NCBI GenBank assembly: GCA_030747695.1 | Contig: JASLKG010000005.1 | Location: forward strand, 150,599-214,598 | Direction: 5' to 3' | DNA length: 64,000 nt | From: Candidatus Poseidoniaceae archaeon | GTDB lineage: Archaea; Thermoplasmatota; Poseidoniia; Poseidoniales; Poseidoniaceae | In this document: piece after piece, positions 36,380 through 45,450 of the stretch | How the letters are laid out: each line of letters opens with the position of its first letter | Position numbering within the stretch: position 1 is the first letter of the stretch | The notes under the pieces: generated by a model | What the model was told of the DNA's origin: nothing | Seen by the model: the letters and a program-made list of their open reading frames with translations, nothing else | Database searches by the model: none | Translations under genes and position numbers: made by a program

Positions 36380-37399
36380 ATGGAATTAACCGCTTGGCAG
36401 AAAATCTGTCACAGGATTTTAGGTGGTATGTTCAAGAAAAAAGCGAGATCAGACCAAGAATTATCTGAAAATCTTGTAAAAGGAAACGTTCCAATAATGC
36501 CTGAAGTATATTTGGCACAAGTTTTCGTAACAACCGTTGCTGTAATTATTATCTGTGGAATGATATTAGTAGGATTATTCATGCCAGAAATAGGCTTAGT
36601 AGCATGGTATGAAGCACAACCAGATGAATCTTCAGCACTACCTTGCTTTGAATGGGAATATTGGAATCCAGATTTAGTTGATGCAACTCTTGAAAGTAGA
36701 GGATGCCCATATTTTACTTATCAAGCATTTCCATTCTTTTTGAAAATAATAATTCCAATATTGTTTGGCGCAATTATTCCATATGGGACATTCAAGGGGT
36801 TGAAAGGTGCAGCAAAGAGGTCTGCTGTGGCGAGAGGCAATAAATTAGAAAAATATCTTCCATATGCTGCATCATATACTGCAGCAATGGCTGCGGCAAA
36901 TGCAACACCACATAAGATATTCAAATCTCTTGCATTGAATGAGGACATTTATGGTGAAATTGCATATGACTCGGCCATGATATACCGTGATGTTACATTA
37001 CTTGGATACGATTTATTAACAGCAATGAAAATGTCTGTTGATAGAGCCGCTTCTCCTTGGATGACGGAGTTCTTCCAAGGAATGGTTGGAACTTTAACTG
37101 CTGGAGGCTCTTTGAAATTGTATTTCTTAAATCGTGCTGAACATTACATGAGAGAGAATAGGACGCGCCTACAGGAGTTCCTAGAATCATTAGCTATGCT
37201 TGCAGAATCTTACGTTGTTGTTGCGGTCGCTATGCCTCTTTTCTTAATTGTAATGTTAGTTATTATGTTCTGGGTTAGTGGCGCTGGTGCACAAATGGAA
37301 GAGAGTACTTTGTATGCAGTAGTGATGGTAGGGCTACCAATGATTCATGCTATGTTTGCATTTTTAGTATGGTCGTCTAGTGAAGAGCAGAAGATGTGA
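36380..37399 (+). CDS. Pilus platform membrane protein TadC/FlaJ, first copy
   Basis: A 339-residue T2SSF-domain protein. Hydrophobic helices are at about 50-70, 117-137, 275-295 and 310-330, with an external acidic loop between the first two containing two cysteines. The conserved cytoplasmic domain (about 145-270) reads LEKYLPYAASYTAAMAAANATP and carries the family leucine/glycine pattern. It forms the inner-membrane platform that the ATPase turns. Second of five genes in the operon. Confidence 0.85.
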   Translation: MELTAWQKICHRILGGMFKKKARSDQELSENLVKGNVPIMPEVYLAQVFVTTVAVIIICGMILVGLFMPEIGLVAWYEAQPDESSALPCFEWEYWNPDLVDATLESRGCPYFTYQAFPFFLKIIIPILFGAIIPYGTFKGLKGAAKRSAVARGNKLEKYLPYAASYTAAMAAANATPHKIFKSLALNEDIYGEIAYDSAMIYRDVTLLGYDLLTAMKMSVDRAASPWMTEFFQGMVGTLTAGGSLKLYFLNRAEHYMRENRTRLQEFLESLAMLAESYVVVAVAMPLFLIVMLVIMFWVSGAGAQMEESTLYAVVMVGLPMIHAMFAFLVWSSSEEQKM

Positions 37400-37414
37400 A
37401 TAGGAGGTGAAATT

Positions 37415-38917
37415 GTGGCAAGGAAGAAAAAAGAAAAGATAGTAGTCGATTTGGATCTTCCTAAAGACGATTCAACACTTACAAAATTGTATGCAATCTT
37501 AGCAATTTGTATTCTACTTGGCTTAACTTCATTTACGTTTTGGGTTACTAATTCACATTTAACTACACAACCAAACGGCCAACCTATGTTTGTTAACATG
37601 GTGTGTGGATATGCTCCCGATTATCAACCAAATTACGTATCAAATGAGTCGTGTTCAATATTGCATGAATCTCCTGACAAGTTGGTAATGGAACCAGATG
37701 ATCCCTGGATGGAATTTTACAGTTTGGGCCAATTATTTGATGTCCCTGGATTGAATGAATCGGAATTGGGGGCGACTCCACCTCCACAATATATGGAAGG
37801 AACGTGTGATGTAGGAGCATCAGTACCTTCCAATTATTATTTTGAGATAAGGGATCCAAGCGGGTCTTCTATCGAAAGATACGAGGGCAATACTCATGCA
37901 GAGGGCGATTCTTGCTATCTAAATATTACAGATGTGCCTAAAGGGGAACTTTACTCTTTGGTTATAGTTTCAGATGAAAAGGTTACAGAAGCCACATACA
38001 AACTTACCCTAGATTATTATGATGGTATTCCAGAAAATATGAACAATAAATCCCAATGGATTGGACCTGATGTTGGTGGTTTTCGACCGACTATCTTCTT
38101 GAATTTCTTTGGATTCGGTTTCTTCATTATGTTTTGGCCAGCAGCCTATTACTGGGACAAAGTCAAAGAAAGGATAAATCGAATGGAAGAAAAATTCCCA
38201 GACTTCTTACGAGATTTAGCTGAATATTGGAAAGGTGGTCTCTCGATGACTATAGCAGTTCAAACGTTAGCTACAAGTGAATACGGAGCCCTTAATCATG
38301 AAGTCAAGAAAATGTCAGATCAGCTTTCATGGGGTGTATCTTTTGGAGATGTCATTGAAATGTTTGCAGATCGGGTAGGGACACCTCTAGTTAAGCGTGC
38401 TATTTCACTAATTAGTGAAGCAAATAGGGCCGGAGGCAAAATTTCGGATATTTTGGTAACTGCAGCAAACGATAGTAGAGAAATAAAATTCTTAGAAGGA
38501 GAACGGAAACGATCAATTGCATCATATATTTCTGTTATTTGGACCTCATACGGAGTATTCTTAGGTGTAATTGTCGTTCTTGCAAAGGTATTCATTCCTG
38601 CGATAGCAGGTTCTAATTCAGAATCTGATGATGGAGGGTCCGGAGGAGGACAACAACTAGGAAACATGGTCATAAGAAATATCGAACCACTGTTTTTCTT
38701 AACCATTTTTTATTATGGAGTGACAATGCAGGCATTAGGCAATGGTTCTATGGCGGGATTAATGGCAACGGGAAGATTTTCTAGTGGAATGAAACACTCA
38801 GGATTAATGATTTTACTTGCAATTCTTTGTTTCAATTTAATTGTATTTACACCTGATCTAATCGGAGTTACTGATTTGCCCGCCTTCAAACCAAGTGCAG
38901 GTACCTTCAAACCTTAA
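37415..38917 (+). CDS. Pilus platform membrane protein TadC/FlaJ, second copy, with ectodomain
   Basis: A 500-residue protein starting at a GTG preceded by TAGGAGGTGAAATT. After a first helix (about 27-47) comes an extracellular domain of about 165 residues with several cysteines. Then a second helix, the T2SSF cytoplasmic domain (EKFPDFLRDLAEYWKGGLSM), and three or more C-terminal helices separated by a Gly/Ser-rich loop. It is homologous in its core to the first copy. The ectodomain is unlike ordinary FlaJ and may contact a pseudopilin or the envelope. Confidence 0.82.
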   Translation: MARKKKEKIVVDLDLPKDDSTLTKLYAILAICILLGLTSFTFWVTNSHLTTQPNGQPMFVNMVCGYAPDYQPNYVSNESCSILHESPDKLVMEPDDPWMEFYSLGQLFDVPGLNESELGATPPPQYMEGTCDVGASVPSNYYFEIRDPSGSSIERYEGNTHAEGDSCYLNITDVPKGELYSLVIVSDEKVTEATYKLTLDYYDGIPENMNNKSQWIGPDVGGFRPTIFLNFFGFGFFIMFWPAAYYWDKVKERINRMEEKFPDFLRDLAEYWKGGLSMTIAVQTLATSEYGALNHEVKKMSDQLSWGVSFGDVIEMFADRVGTPLVKRAISLISEANRAGGKISDILVTAANDSREIKFLEGERKRSIASYISVIWTSYGVFLGVIVVLAKVFIPAIAGSNSESDDGGSGGGQQLGNMVIRNIEPLFFLTIFYYGVTMQALGNGSMAGLMATGRFSSGMKHSGLMILLAILCFNLIVFTPDLIGVTDLPAFKPSAGTFKP

Positions 38918-38930
38918 TGGAGGCATTCAC

Positions 38931-39374
38931 TTGAAAAGAGATGACAATGCACAAATACATATTTTGGAAATGCTAACACTATTTTGGTTATTTTTTATGA
39001 GTGCAGCATTTTTGATTAGTGTACATGTTCCAGATTCTCCCACCATGTCCTTGGATGCCGAATTGGAATTTGCCGGCAAGGATGCAATAAATCATGGATT
39101 AGGATTATCTTCTGAAGAAGGAGTTTATGATTCAAGGCTTGCCGAATTGTTAGCCGCGAATGATAGAGATGGAGCTTGTGAATTAATTCAAAACTCCTTT
39201 GCGAGTGGCGTTGAAGGTAATTGTTGGCTCGCACGTGATTCAGGCACATCACAACCCCAAGGAGAAGTAGCAACACCAAATGGCGAAGTTGTAGTGACAC
39301 ATTCTTTAGTTTCTGTAGATGACAACCTTTGGACAATTTCATTAGATCTTTGGGTAAGAGGAGGTGGTGATTAA
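38931..39374 (+). CDS. Pilin-like single-helix protein 1
   Basis: About 147 residues. The start is a TTG at 38931 with GGAGG 7 nt before it. The N-terminus MKRDDNAQIHILEML continues into one hydrophobic helix, resembling the RGQAHTLEA-helix layout of pseudopilin-like proteins next to haloarchaeal pilus genes. The external part has a CELI cysteine paired with NCWLA and then a beta-rich end. No canonical FlaK/PibD cleavage motif is evident. It overlaps the next gene at 39374. Confidence 0.7.
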   Translation: MKRDDNAQIHILEMLTLFWLFFMSAAFLISVHVPDSPTMSLDAELEFAGKDAINHGLGLSSEEGVYDSRLAELLAANDRDGACELIQNSFASGVEGNCWLARDSGTSQPQGEVATPNGEVVVTHSLVSVDDNLWTISLDLWVRGGGD

Positions 39375-39805
39375 TGATACGCCGCAATACTAGTAATCAG
39401 GCACAAATGTTACTTGCAACAGGGGTCGTTCTTATGATGGCCTTGCTTTCAATGGCTATTTTCGGCGTAAAAAGTGCAGGGCTTTCGATGCCATATGATG
39501 ATTCAGGAGATTCAACAATCGATGCATCTATTGAAGTCACCTTAGCATTACCAGGTTTGGCAGAATCAAGAGCAAATATTTGGTATGAAGGCGGCCTTAC
39601 TGAATTAGAAAGTGTTGAAAAGGCAATGGATTCATTGCACCAAGATGTGCTCCATCATGGGGAAATTAGAGGTGTTGAATTAAAATTACTCAATATTACA
39701 ATCACTGAAGAATCAGGTATAGTTACAGTAGATTGCGAATTAGGTGCAGCAGATCGCAACTCAATGTTATCTCGTAGTATTTCTTTTGATTTGAATCTAG
39801 ATTAG
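39374..39805 (+). CDS. Pilin-like single-helix protein 2
   Basis: A 143-residue protein beginning MIRRNTSNQAQMLL followed by a hydrophobic helix to about residue 35, then a polar external domain. The N-terminal R-x-N/D-x-x-x-Q-A-Q pattern echoes the preceding protein. It overlaps its neighbour by one nucleotide and ends the pilus operon, converging on the kinase at 39807. A minor pseudopilin role is inferred from layout and context. Confidence 0.7.
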   Translation: MIRRNTSNQAQMLLATGVVLMMALLSMAIFGVKSAGLSMPYDDSGDSTIDASIEVTLALPGLAESRANIWYEGGLTELESVEKAMDSLHQDVLHHGEIRGVELKLLNITITEESGIVTVDCELGAADRNSMLSRSISFDLNLD

Positions 39806-39806
39806 T

Positions 39807-40469
39807 TCAATTCTCTTTGCGCCAATCATTCCAAGCAATATCCATCCAATGTTTGATACGTTTTTGTGATTCCTTTACTCTAGTAACATCAAGCAAATTC
39901 CAATCAGCAATTTTTGCCTTTTCCTTTAATGATTCTTGAATAGAACGAATTCTCGGTAAAGCAGAAATATAGCGTTCAGCATTTCTAAATGAATGACTTT
40001 CCCTTTGCTTTAGGAAATTAGTATGCAAATTTTCATCTTCTACATGCATCACAATACCAATTGCAATTCCTCCAGAATCAGTCCATGTTCTTAGGAGTCT
40101 GGAACTTGGTTCAAGATGTACTCCTTCTAAAATCAAATCAATACCCTCTCTGCGTGCTCTTTCAATGGTTGCCAAGATACCAGGCTCAACTGCTTTACAG
40201 GTGTCCTGCCAATCAAGGACAGGATCTCCAGAATCTCCTTTTGAAAACGATGAGCGATGTAGAGCCCCCATTCCATCATTATCCATTACACGCATTATTT
40301 CACGTATAGCATCTGTAGATAGTAGACGTGAAAATGAATTAAGATGCGCCAACTTAACTGCAGTAGTAGATTTTCCAACACCAGTTGCTCCCGCAATCAA
40401 TACGAGAAGAGGAGGTTTTCCCGTAACTTTCGTAGTAGTCGCTTCAGCGATGCCGATTTGCTTCGCCAT
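39807..40469 (-). CDS. 2-phosphoglycerate kinase-like P-loop kinase
   Basis: About 220 residues from the ATG at 40469, which gives MAKQIGIAEATTT. Walker A LIAGATGVGKSTTA is followed by LLSTDAIREIMR, the pattern of archaeal 2-phosphoglycerate kinases, then LILEGVHLEP and an RNAERYISALPRIRSIQ segment. 2PGK makes 2,3-bisphosphoglycerate, the precursor of cyclic 2,3-diphosphoglycerate in methanogens; in this organism the role is unknown. A longer in-frame extension to 40667 overlaps the aldehyde dehydrogenase antisense and is unlikely. Confidence 0.75.
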   Translation of the reverse strand: MAKQIGIAEATTTKVTGKPPLLVLIAGATGVGKSTTAVKLAHLNSFSRLLSTDAIREIMRVMDNDGMGALHRSSFSKGDSGDPVLDWQDTCKAVEPGILATIERARREGIDLILEGVHLEPSSRLLRTWTDSGGIAIGIVMHVEDENLHTNFLKQRESHSFRNAERYISALPRIRSIQESLKEKAKIADWNLLDVTRVKESQKRIKHWMDIAWNDWRKEN

Positions 40470-40509
40470 GCCATGGCCTGAACCTCGTGCATCATGAAGG
40501 CTTGGGCCG

Positions 40510-41985
40510 ATGGGAGAGGCTTTGAGCAAGTTCCCCCTCGCACAGTACATGTCGGGCGAACAAATGTTAATCGCAGGTGAATGGTGTAATTCTAGTGATG
40601 GTGCTGTAGGTGAGGTATTAAATCCCGCTACAGGAAGCATAATCACTACTGTTCCTAAGGCTACCATTGAAGATGTTAATCGGTGTGTAGATGCTTCAAG
40701 AGAGGCCTTTAATTCAAAAGAATGGTCTAATGTTGATCCGGCTCAACGGGGCCGCATATTACAGAAGATGGCAGCAGCAACTTATGCCAATGCCAAATCT
40801 TTAGCAGCACTAGAATCAAACAATAATGGTAAAACTTTCCGTGAGGCTCTCTCCGAGATTCGTTATGGCGCATGGACCCTTGAATACTTTGCAGGATTAT
40901 CTGATAAAATAGAAGGTAGCACAATACCAGTCCCCGGTAATCGATTAAATTACACTCTACGTCAACCACTTGGAGTTACTGCACATATTGTGCCATGGAA
41001 TTTTCCTTTACAATTAGCCATTCGTTCAATAGCTCCTGCTATTGCAGCGGGCTGTACTGTGATAGCGAAACCAGCTTCTTGGACACCTCTTTCATTACTT
41101 GCATGGGTAAAAGCAATGGAGGAAGCAGAAGTAGGTCTGCCAACTAATGTATTACAAGTTATTACAGGATCTGGAGGTTTAATTGGCGATGCATTAGCAG
41201 GCCATTCGGGTGTTGATGGTATTGTATTGACAGGTGGCGTTCCAACTGGTCAAGCGGTAATGGCTAAGGCGAGTACCAATCTTACTCCCGTCACACTTGA
41301 ATTGGGAGGGAAAGGTGCAAATATTGTATTTCCTGATGCAAATCTACGACATTGTGCAAAAGCAATTTGTTTTGGTATATTCATGAATGCTGGACAAATG
41401 TGTTGGGCAGGTTCAAGATTGATTGTACATGAAGATGTACATGATGAATTAGTTGATGCAATTGTAAATGAGATTTCAAAGTGGCCAATTGGTCCTGGGA
41501 TGGAAGAAGGTGTAAGAATGGGTTCAATGGTTCATACATCGCATCGTGATGATGTTCTGAATATGTTGTCAAAAGGATTAGAAAAAGGAGGAACAATTGT
41601 GTGTGGCGGGAAACCGCTTGATAGAGAGGGTGCTTTCATGGAAGCAACAGTAGTTACAGATGTTAGTAGCGACAATCTACTATTCCAAGAAGAATTATTT
41701 GGGCCTGTACTTGCAGTCACGAAATTTAATGAAGAAAATGATGCACTCAATTTAGCAAATGATACACCATTTGGATTGTTAAATGGAATCTGGACAAATA
41801 ATTTATCACGCGCCCATAGCTTTGCAAGAGATTTACAATCAGGAATGGTTAGTGTAAATGAATATCCAATTACTTTCCCTCAAACCGCTTTTACAGGATG
41901 GAAACAATCAGGAATAGGTATTGAACAATCTAAGGATGCCCTCAATTTCTATACCAAGGTTAAGAACGTCAATGTAAAGTTGTGA
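40510..41985 (+). CDS. NAD(P)-dependent aldehyde dehydrogenase
   Basis: Oxidises an aldehyde to a carboxylate. It is 491 residues, betaine/aminobutyraldehyde-dehydrogenase-like. Motifs: PWNFPLQLA (cofactor), the Lys in VIAKPASWTPLS, ELGGKGANIVF with the general-base Glu, and NAGQMCWAGSRL with the catalytic Cys. Starts at 40549 or 40564 match family N-termini equally well. It is 4 nt upstream of a PaaG-like crotonase, suggesting a role in acyl-CoA or aromatic catabolism, but the substrate is not readable from sequence. Confidence 0.93.
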   Translation: MGEALSKFPLAQYMSGEQMLIAGEWCNSSDGAVGEVLNPATGSIITTVPKATIEDVNRCVDASREAFNSKEWSNVDPAQRGRILQKMAAATYANAKSLAALESNNNGKTFREALSEIRYGAWTLEYFAGLSDKIEGSTIPVPGNRLNYTLRQPLGVTAHIVPWNFPLQLAIRSIAPAIAAGCTVIAKPASWTPLSLLAWVKAMEEAEVGLPTNVLQVITGSGGLIGDALAGHSGVDGIVLTGGVPTGQAVMAKASTNLTPVTLELGGKGANIVFPDANLRHCAKAICFGIFMNAGQMCWAGSRLIVHEDVHDELVDAIVNEISKWPIGPGMEEGVRMGSMVHTSHRDDVLNMLSKGLEKGGTIVCGGKPLDREGAFMEATVVTDVSSDNLLFQEELFGPVLAVTKFNEENDALNLANDTPFGLLNGIWTNNLSRAHSFARDLQSGMVSVNEYPITFPQTAFTGWKQSGIGIEQSKDALNFYTKVKNVNVKL

Positions 41986-41989
41986 TAGT

Positions 41990-42760
41990 ATGAATATTAG
42001 TCATAGGGAGGGTGTTGTGGTTATCCAGTTAACTGGAGGCTCAGCAACTCAATCTTTTAGCAGAGAGTTTCTTCCGAAGATTAGAGATGCAATCTTGGAT
42101 CATATCGGTTGTAAGGCGATTGTAATCACAGGGGAAGGCAAATTTTTCTCAGCTGGAGCAGATATTTTAGCATTCCAGAAATCTATTGAAGACGGAGACA
42201 GTGTAGAATTGATTAGAGAATTGACCGGAATTCTTCATCCCCTGTTGCTAAAGATGCGTACTTCAGAAACTATTTTTGTGGCGGCATTAAATGGCGCATC
42301 TGCAGGAGGTGGATTGGGTTTAGCTCTTGCATGTGATGTTAGAATTGCAAGTAATAATGCCAAGATGGCAGCATCTTACTCAGGAATCGGTTTGTCGCCA
42401 GATGGTGGCACTACCTGGCTATTACCAAGACTAGTAGGTGAACAATCAGCCCGATGTTTCTTTTTGGAGAATCAAGTTTGGAATGCCGAAGAGGCATTAA
42501 CTAAAGGCGCTATTGATCAAATAGTACCAGAAGAAGTATTAATCGACAAGTCAGTTTTGATAGCGCAGAAATGGTCACAGTGGAGTAAGCACACCAAAGA
42601 GGCAACTAAGCACCTATTGTTAACACAAAATGTTAATGATTTTGAAACACATCTTAAACATGAAAGAACGCTTATTGAAGCAGCAGGACTTACGTCTGAA
42701 TTTGCAGAAGGGGTTGATGCCTTCATCAATAAACGCAATCCAAATTTTAATAGTGATTAA
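41990..42760 (+). CDS. Crotonase 2, PaaG-like enoyl-CoA isomerase/hydratase
   Basis: A 256-residue crotonase. It has FFSAGADILAFQ and NGASAGGGLGLALACD, but Leu-Gly replace the first catalytic Glu region; YSGIGLSPDGGTTWLLP puts an Asp at the second position. This Asp-only arrangement is that of PaaG-type 1,2-epoxyphenylacetyl-CoA isomerases and some delta3-enoyl isomerases. It is sandwiched between the aldehyde dehydrogenase (4 nt) and the PIN-TPR protein (1 nt). Confidence 0.92.
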   Translation: MNISHREGVVVIQLTGGSATQSFSREFLPKIRDAILDHIGCKAIVITGEGKFFSAGADILAFQKSIEDGDSVELIRELTGILHPLLLKMRTSETIFVAALNGASAGGGLGLALACDVRIASNNAKMAASYSGIGLSPDGGTTWLLPRLVGEQSARCFFLENQVWNAEEALTKGAIDQIVPEEVLIDKSVLIAQKWSQWSKHTKEATKHLLLTQNVNDFETHLKHERTLIEAAGLTSEFAEGVDAFINKRNPNFNSD

Positions 42761-42761
42761 T

Positions 42762-44660
42762 ATGACTGAAGTATGGGTTATTGATTCTAATTGTTTGATA
42801 CATATTGGGGCAATGGCTCCTCCGAATTTCGTTTCCGATTTACAATTAATTATTGACAAAAATTCAACCAATTTTTTTGTAACACCCGGAGTGAATGATG
42901 AGGTTCGTAACGTTAGATTTCAGAGATGGGATGGCAAGCCAAATTTGTTAGATCAAATGAGTGAAATATTAATCACAATTTCTGTTGAAGATCAAGAGAT
43001 TAAACAATTGGCATCAAAGATTGGTGAGAAATCTTCTCCCCAAGATGTAGATTTATCACTTATGACTTTAGCAAAAAACATGTCACAAGAAGGTAAGAAA
43101 GTAACATTAGTTTCTGATGATTATAAGATGACAACAGCAAGCGACAAAGTCAATTTAAATTTTGAAACTTGTCCTCCTTCGACGTTCCTACAGCGTTTAG
43201 CAGGTTACGGTTCACGAGGTTTACGTAGTAGAATGCGTAGTCTTTCTAGACGAGTAAGAGCAGCTGAAATGAGATATGCAATTAGTCGAGCTGGACAGTA
43301 TGATATTCAGGCCAAGCTAACTTGGATGGTAGAATCTTTGTTGACATCAAAGGTACAATCTACAGAGGAATCAACCGGAAATCAAACTACGGATGAAAGA
43401 AAGTTAGTTTCAGCTTTAATACGTGCAATAAGGGGAGAGAAAGTAAAGAAATCATTATTGAATTCTCTTGGGAAATTACCAGAGATATGCGCGCCAGTAT
43501 GCCGCCTAGACGACCACCTTTCGTCTCTTTCTACTGATGATAGCCTTGAAAACATCGTCCAGAAATATGATGCTTCAGCAGAGATATTGAGTGAAGTGCT
43601 AGAAAAAACGGGGGTTGAGTTAGCACCATTTGGTGAAGAGATGGCTGAATTAGCACATAGGGCAATGTCAGGGTATCTTTACAGAATGGAATCGGCTTTG
43701 GGAGTTATGGCCCGTATGTCAGGTAATCTTTCTCTGTCAAGGTTACATCTTTCAAGGGCTTTACATTTAGCAACACTGATTGATGATATTTCTGCAGAAA
43801 TGAGAGCAATGCATCAGTTGGGTCTACTTTCATTAGCAAATAGTAATTGGAAAAGAGCAGCAAACTTGTTTGAAACTTCAGATAGACAAGCACAAATGAT
43901 TGGAACAAGTAGACTTCCTCCTCTCATTTTAGGTGGAATTGCAAGACACCTTAATTCAGATTTGGAGTTAGCGATTTCACATATTAAGGCTGCAGAGCCA
44001 TTAGTTAGAATGAACAAAGATCAAGCGGCGGTTGAGCTAACAACAATAGGTAATTCCTTATTGGCAATAGATTGCCCTGGGTTAGCAATTGAGATACTTG
44101 ATGAGGCTATGGAATGTGCGATAGAAACATCACAAGAAATAAGTCTAGATTTGTTAGCAGAATTATTACTATTAGCAAATGCTGCAATATTGGGTGATGA
44201 GAAAAAGCAATACGATGGTTTGAGACAATTACTTGATGGCTTGAATCAAATACCGGAGGATTCCCTTGACAAATTCCAGCAAAGAATAGCTAGAATTGAT
44301 GAAAAGAAAGATGAATTATCGAAACCGTTAGATGATACATGGACAGAATGGCAACAATCTACAAGATTATTGCAAGATGAAGAGACTTTGACAGTGCTTA
44401 GAATTGACCGTGATGATGAAGGTCAAGAATTAATCATCTCACATCATAATGAGATTGGTGCAATTGGTATATGGCTTCCAAAAGGAGGTTCTAAAGCAGC
44501 CTCTGGAAACCAAATAAAAATTCAAAATAGTCGTATTAAAATTGTAAAACCTACTGATTTGTTAAAGGAAATTCATAGCATAAGAGGAATTGTGGCAATA
44601 GAAAATCCAGAAGGCCTTTCCTTTATTGTTAAAACAGATGAGATAACGAGAGAAGATTGA
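42762..44660 (+). CDS. PIN-domain protein with TPR-like repeats
   Basis: A 632-residue protein. The N-terminal about 140 residues look like a PIN nuclease: VIDSNCLIHI (first Asp), PGVNDEV (Glu), PQDVDLSLMTLA (Asp) and TLVSDDYKM (Asp), giving the acidic site of RNA-cleaving PIN domains. A basic linker follows (RSRMRSLSRRVRAAEMR), then helical repeats of TPR type, for example SRLHLSRALHLATLIDD and AANLFETSDRQA. A beta-rich end of about 80 residues closes it. It starts 1 nt after the crotonase stop. Target RNA and partners are unknown. Confidence 0.8.
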   Translation: MTEVWVIDSNCLIHIGAMAPPNFVSDLQLIIDKNSTNFFVTPGVNDEVRNVRFQRWDGKPNLLDQMSEILITISVEDQEIKQLASKIGEKSSPQDVDLSLMTLAKNMSQEGKKVTLVSDDYKMTTASDKVNLNFETCPPSTFLQRLAGYGSRGLRSRMRSLSRRVRAAEMRYAISRAGQYDIQAKLTWMVESLLTSKVQSTEESTGNQTTDERKLVSALIRAIRGEKVKKSLLNSLGKLPEICAPVCRLDDHLSSLSTDDSLENIVQKYDASAEILSEVLEKTGVELAPFGEEMAELAHRAMSGYLYRMESALGVMARMSGNLSLSRLHLSRALHLATLIDDISAEMRAMHQLGLLSLANSNWKRAANLFETSDRQAQMIGTSRLPPLILGGIARHLNSDLELAISHIKAAEPLVRMNKDQAAVELTTIGNSLLAIDCPGLAIEILDEAMECAIETSQEISLDLLAELLLLANAAILGDEKKQYDGLRQLLDGLNQIPEDSLDKFQQRIARIDEKKDELSKPLDDTWTEWQQSTRLLQDEETLTVLRIDRDDEGQELIISHHNEIGAIGIWLPKGGSKAASGNQIKIQNSRIKIVKPTDLLKEIHSIRGIVAIENPEGLSFIVKTDEITRED

Positions 44661-44667
44661 ATTCAAT

Positions 44668-45405
44668 CTATACTTTCAAATTGGCTTTGCAATGTGGGCA
44701 GCGTATAGTTCCTGAATAATTAGATGGAACTAACATCTCATTGTCACACTTGTTACATTCAATAGTTTTCTTCCCACCAGAACCTCTACTTTCAATAAGA
44801 CGTTCTATTGCAGGAGGCCAGCCTGATTTAAGGCTGTCATGAGAAAAGATTAGAGGCATTCCAACGATTACAATAAATGTGAAGGAACACATAATTGAAG
44901 TCATCATCATAGCAAAATCACCCCAGACTAAAGTCACGGGATTCATATTTTCGTAATCCTCAGCATGGAAAATGATACTTAATAGTCCAGAAACAAGTAA
45001 TGTAGCGATTGTAAAGAAAATACCTGATCTATATTCATTGTAAATCATTACTCCTCCAAATAGTAAACACATCCCCATCATTAATCCAACAGGGGCCAAT
45101 AACCAACCATACCATTGATCCATACTTAGTGAGAATATCATTGCCCATCCAATTCTGAAAACCCCGTAAATTATTAAGAAAACACCGAGAGTTTTCAACA
45201 AATCGTTTCCACTTTTTTGAATCATAAATTGCTGGGGCGTGAAAATCTGTTGAACTGGTGCTTGCTGTTGTACAACTGGGTTGCCATTAACTTCGTCATT
45301 TTCCATTAATCGGATTACAACATCATCCTTAGTGCCTGAAATCTTCAAGCTTCTCTCTTTACACAATTTTTTTAATTGTAATAGAGTAAGGCGTTCGTAA
45401 TCCAT
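44668..45405 (-). CDS. SAP-domain membrane protein with C-terminal zinc ribbon
   Basis: 245 residues from the ATG at 45405. The N-terminus has a SAP-like helix-turn-helix (LTLLQLKKLCKERSLKISGTKDDVVIRL), normally a DNA-binding fold. A Gln/Pro linker leads to about four membrane helices (about 75-190), and the C-terminus is a zinc ribbon with CNKCDNEM and CPHCKANL. It could tether nucleic acid to the membrane or be a membrane sensor; neither is proven. It converges on the PIN-TPR gene with a 7-nt gap. Confidence 0.75.
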   Translation of the reverse strand: MDYERLTLLQLKKLCKERSLKISGTKDDVVIRLMENDEVNGNPVVQQQAPVQQIFTPQQFMIQKSGNDLLKTLGVFLIIYGVFRIGWAMIFSLSMDQWYGWLLAPVGLMMGMCLLFGGVMIYNEYRSGIFFTIATLLVSGLLSIIFHAEDYENMNPVTLVWGDFAMMMTSIMCSFTFIVIVGMPLIFSHDSLKSGWPPAIERLIESRGSGGKKTIECNKCDNEMLVPSNYSGTIRCPHCKANLKV

Positions 45406-45450
45406 ATTAATCCCTACATGCAGTCTCATATAACATTTTTACCGGCAATA

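Noticed and set aside
40470-40667. N-terminal extension of the 2PGK-like kinase
   Set aside because: It would overlap the aldehyde dehydrogenase start antisense and its sequence is not kinase-like.
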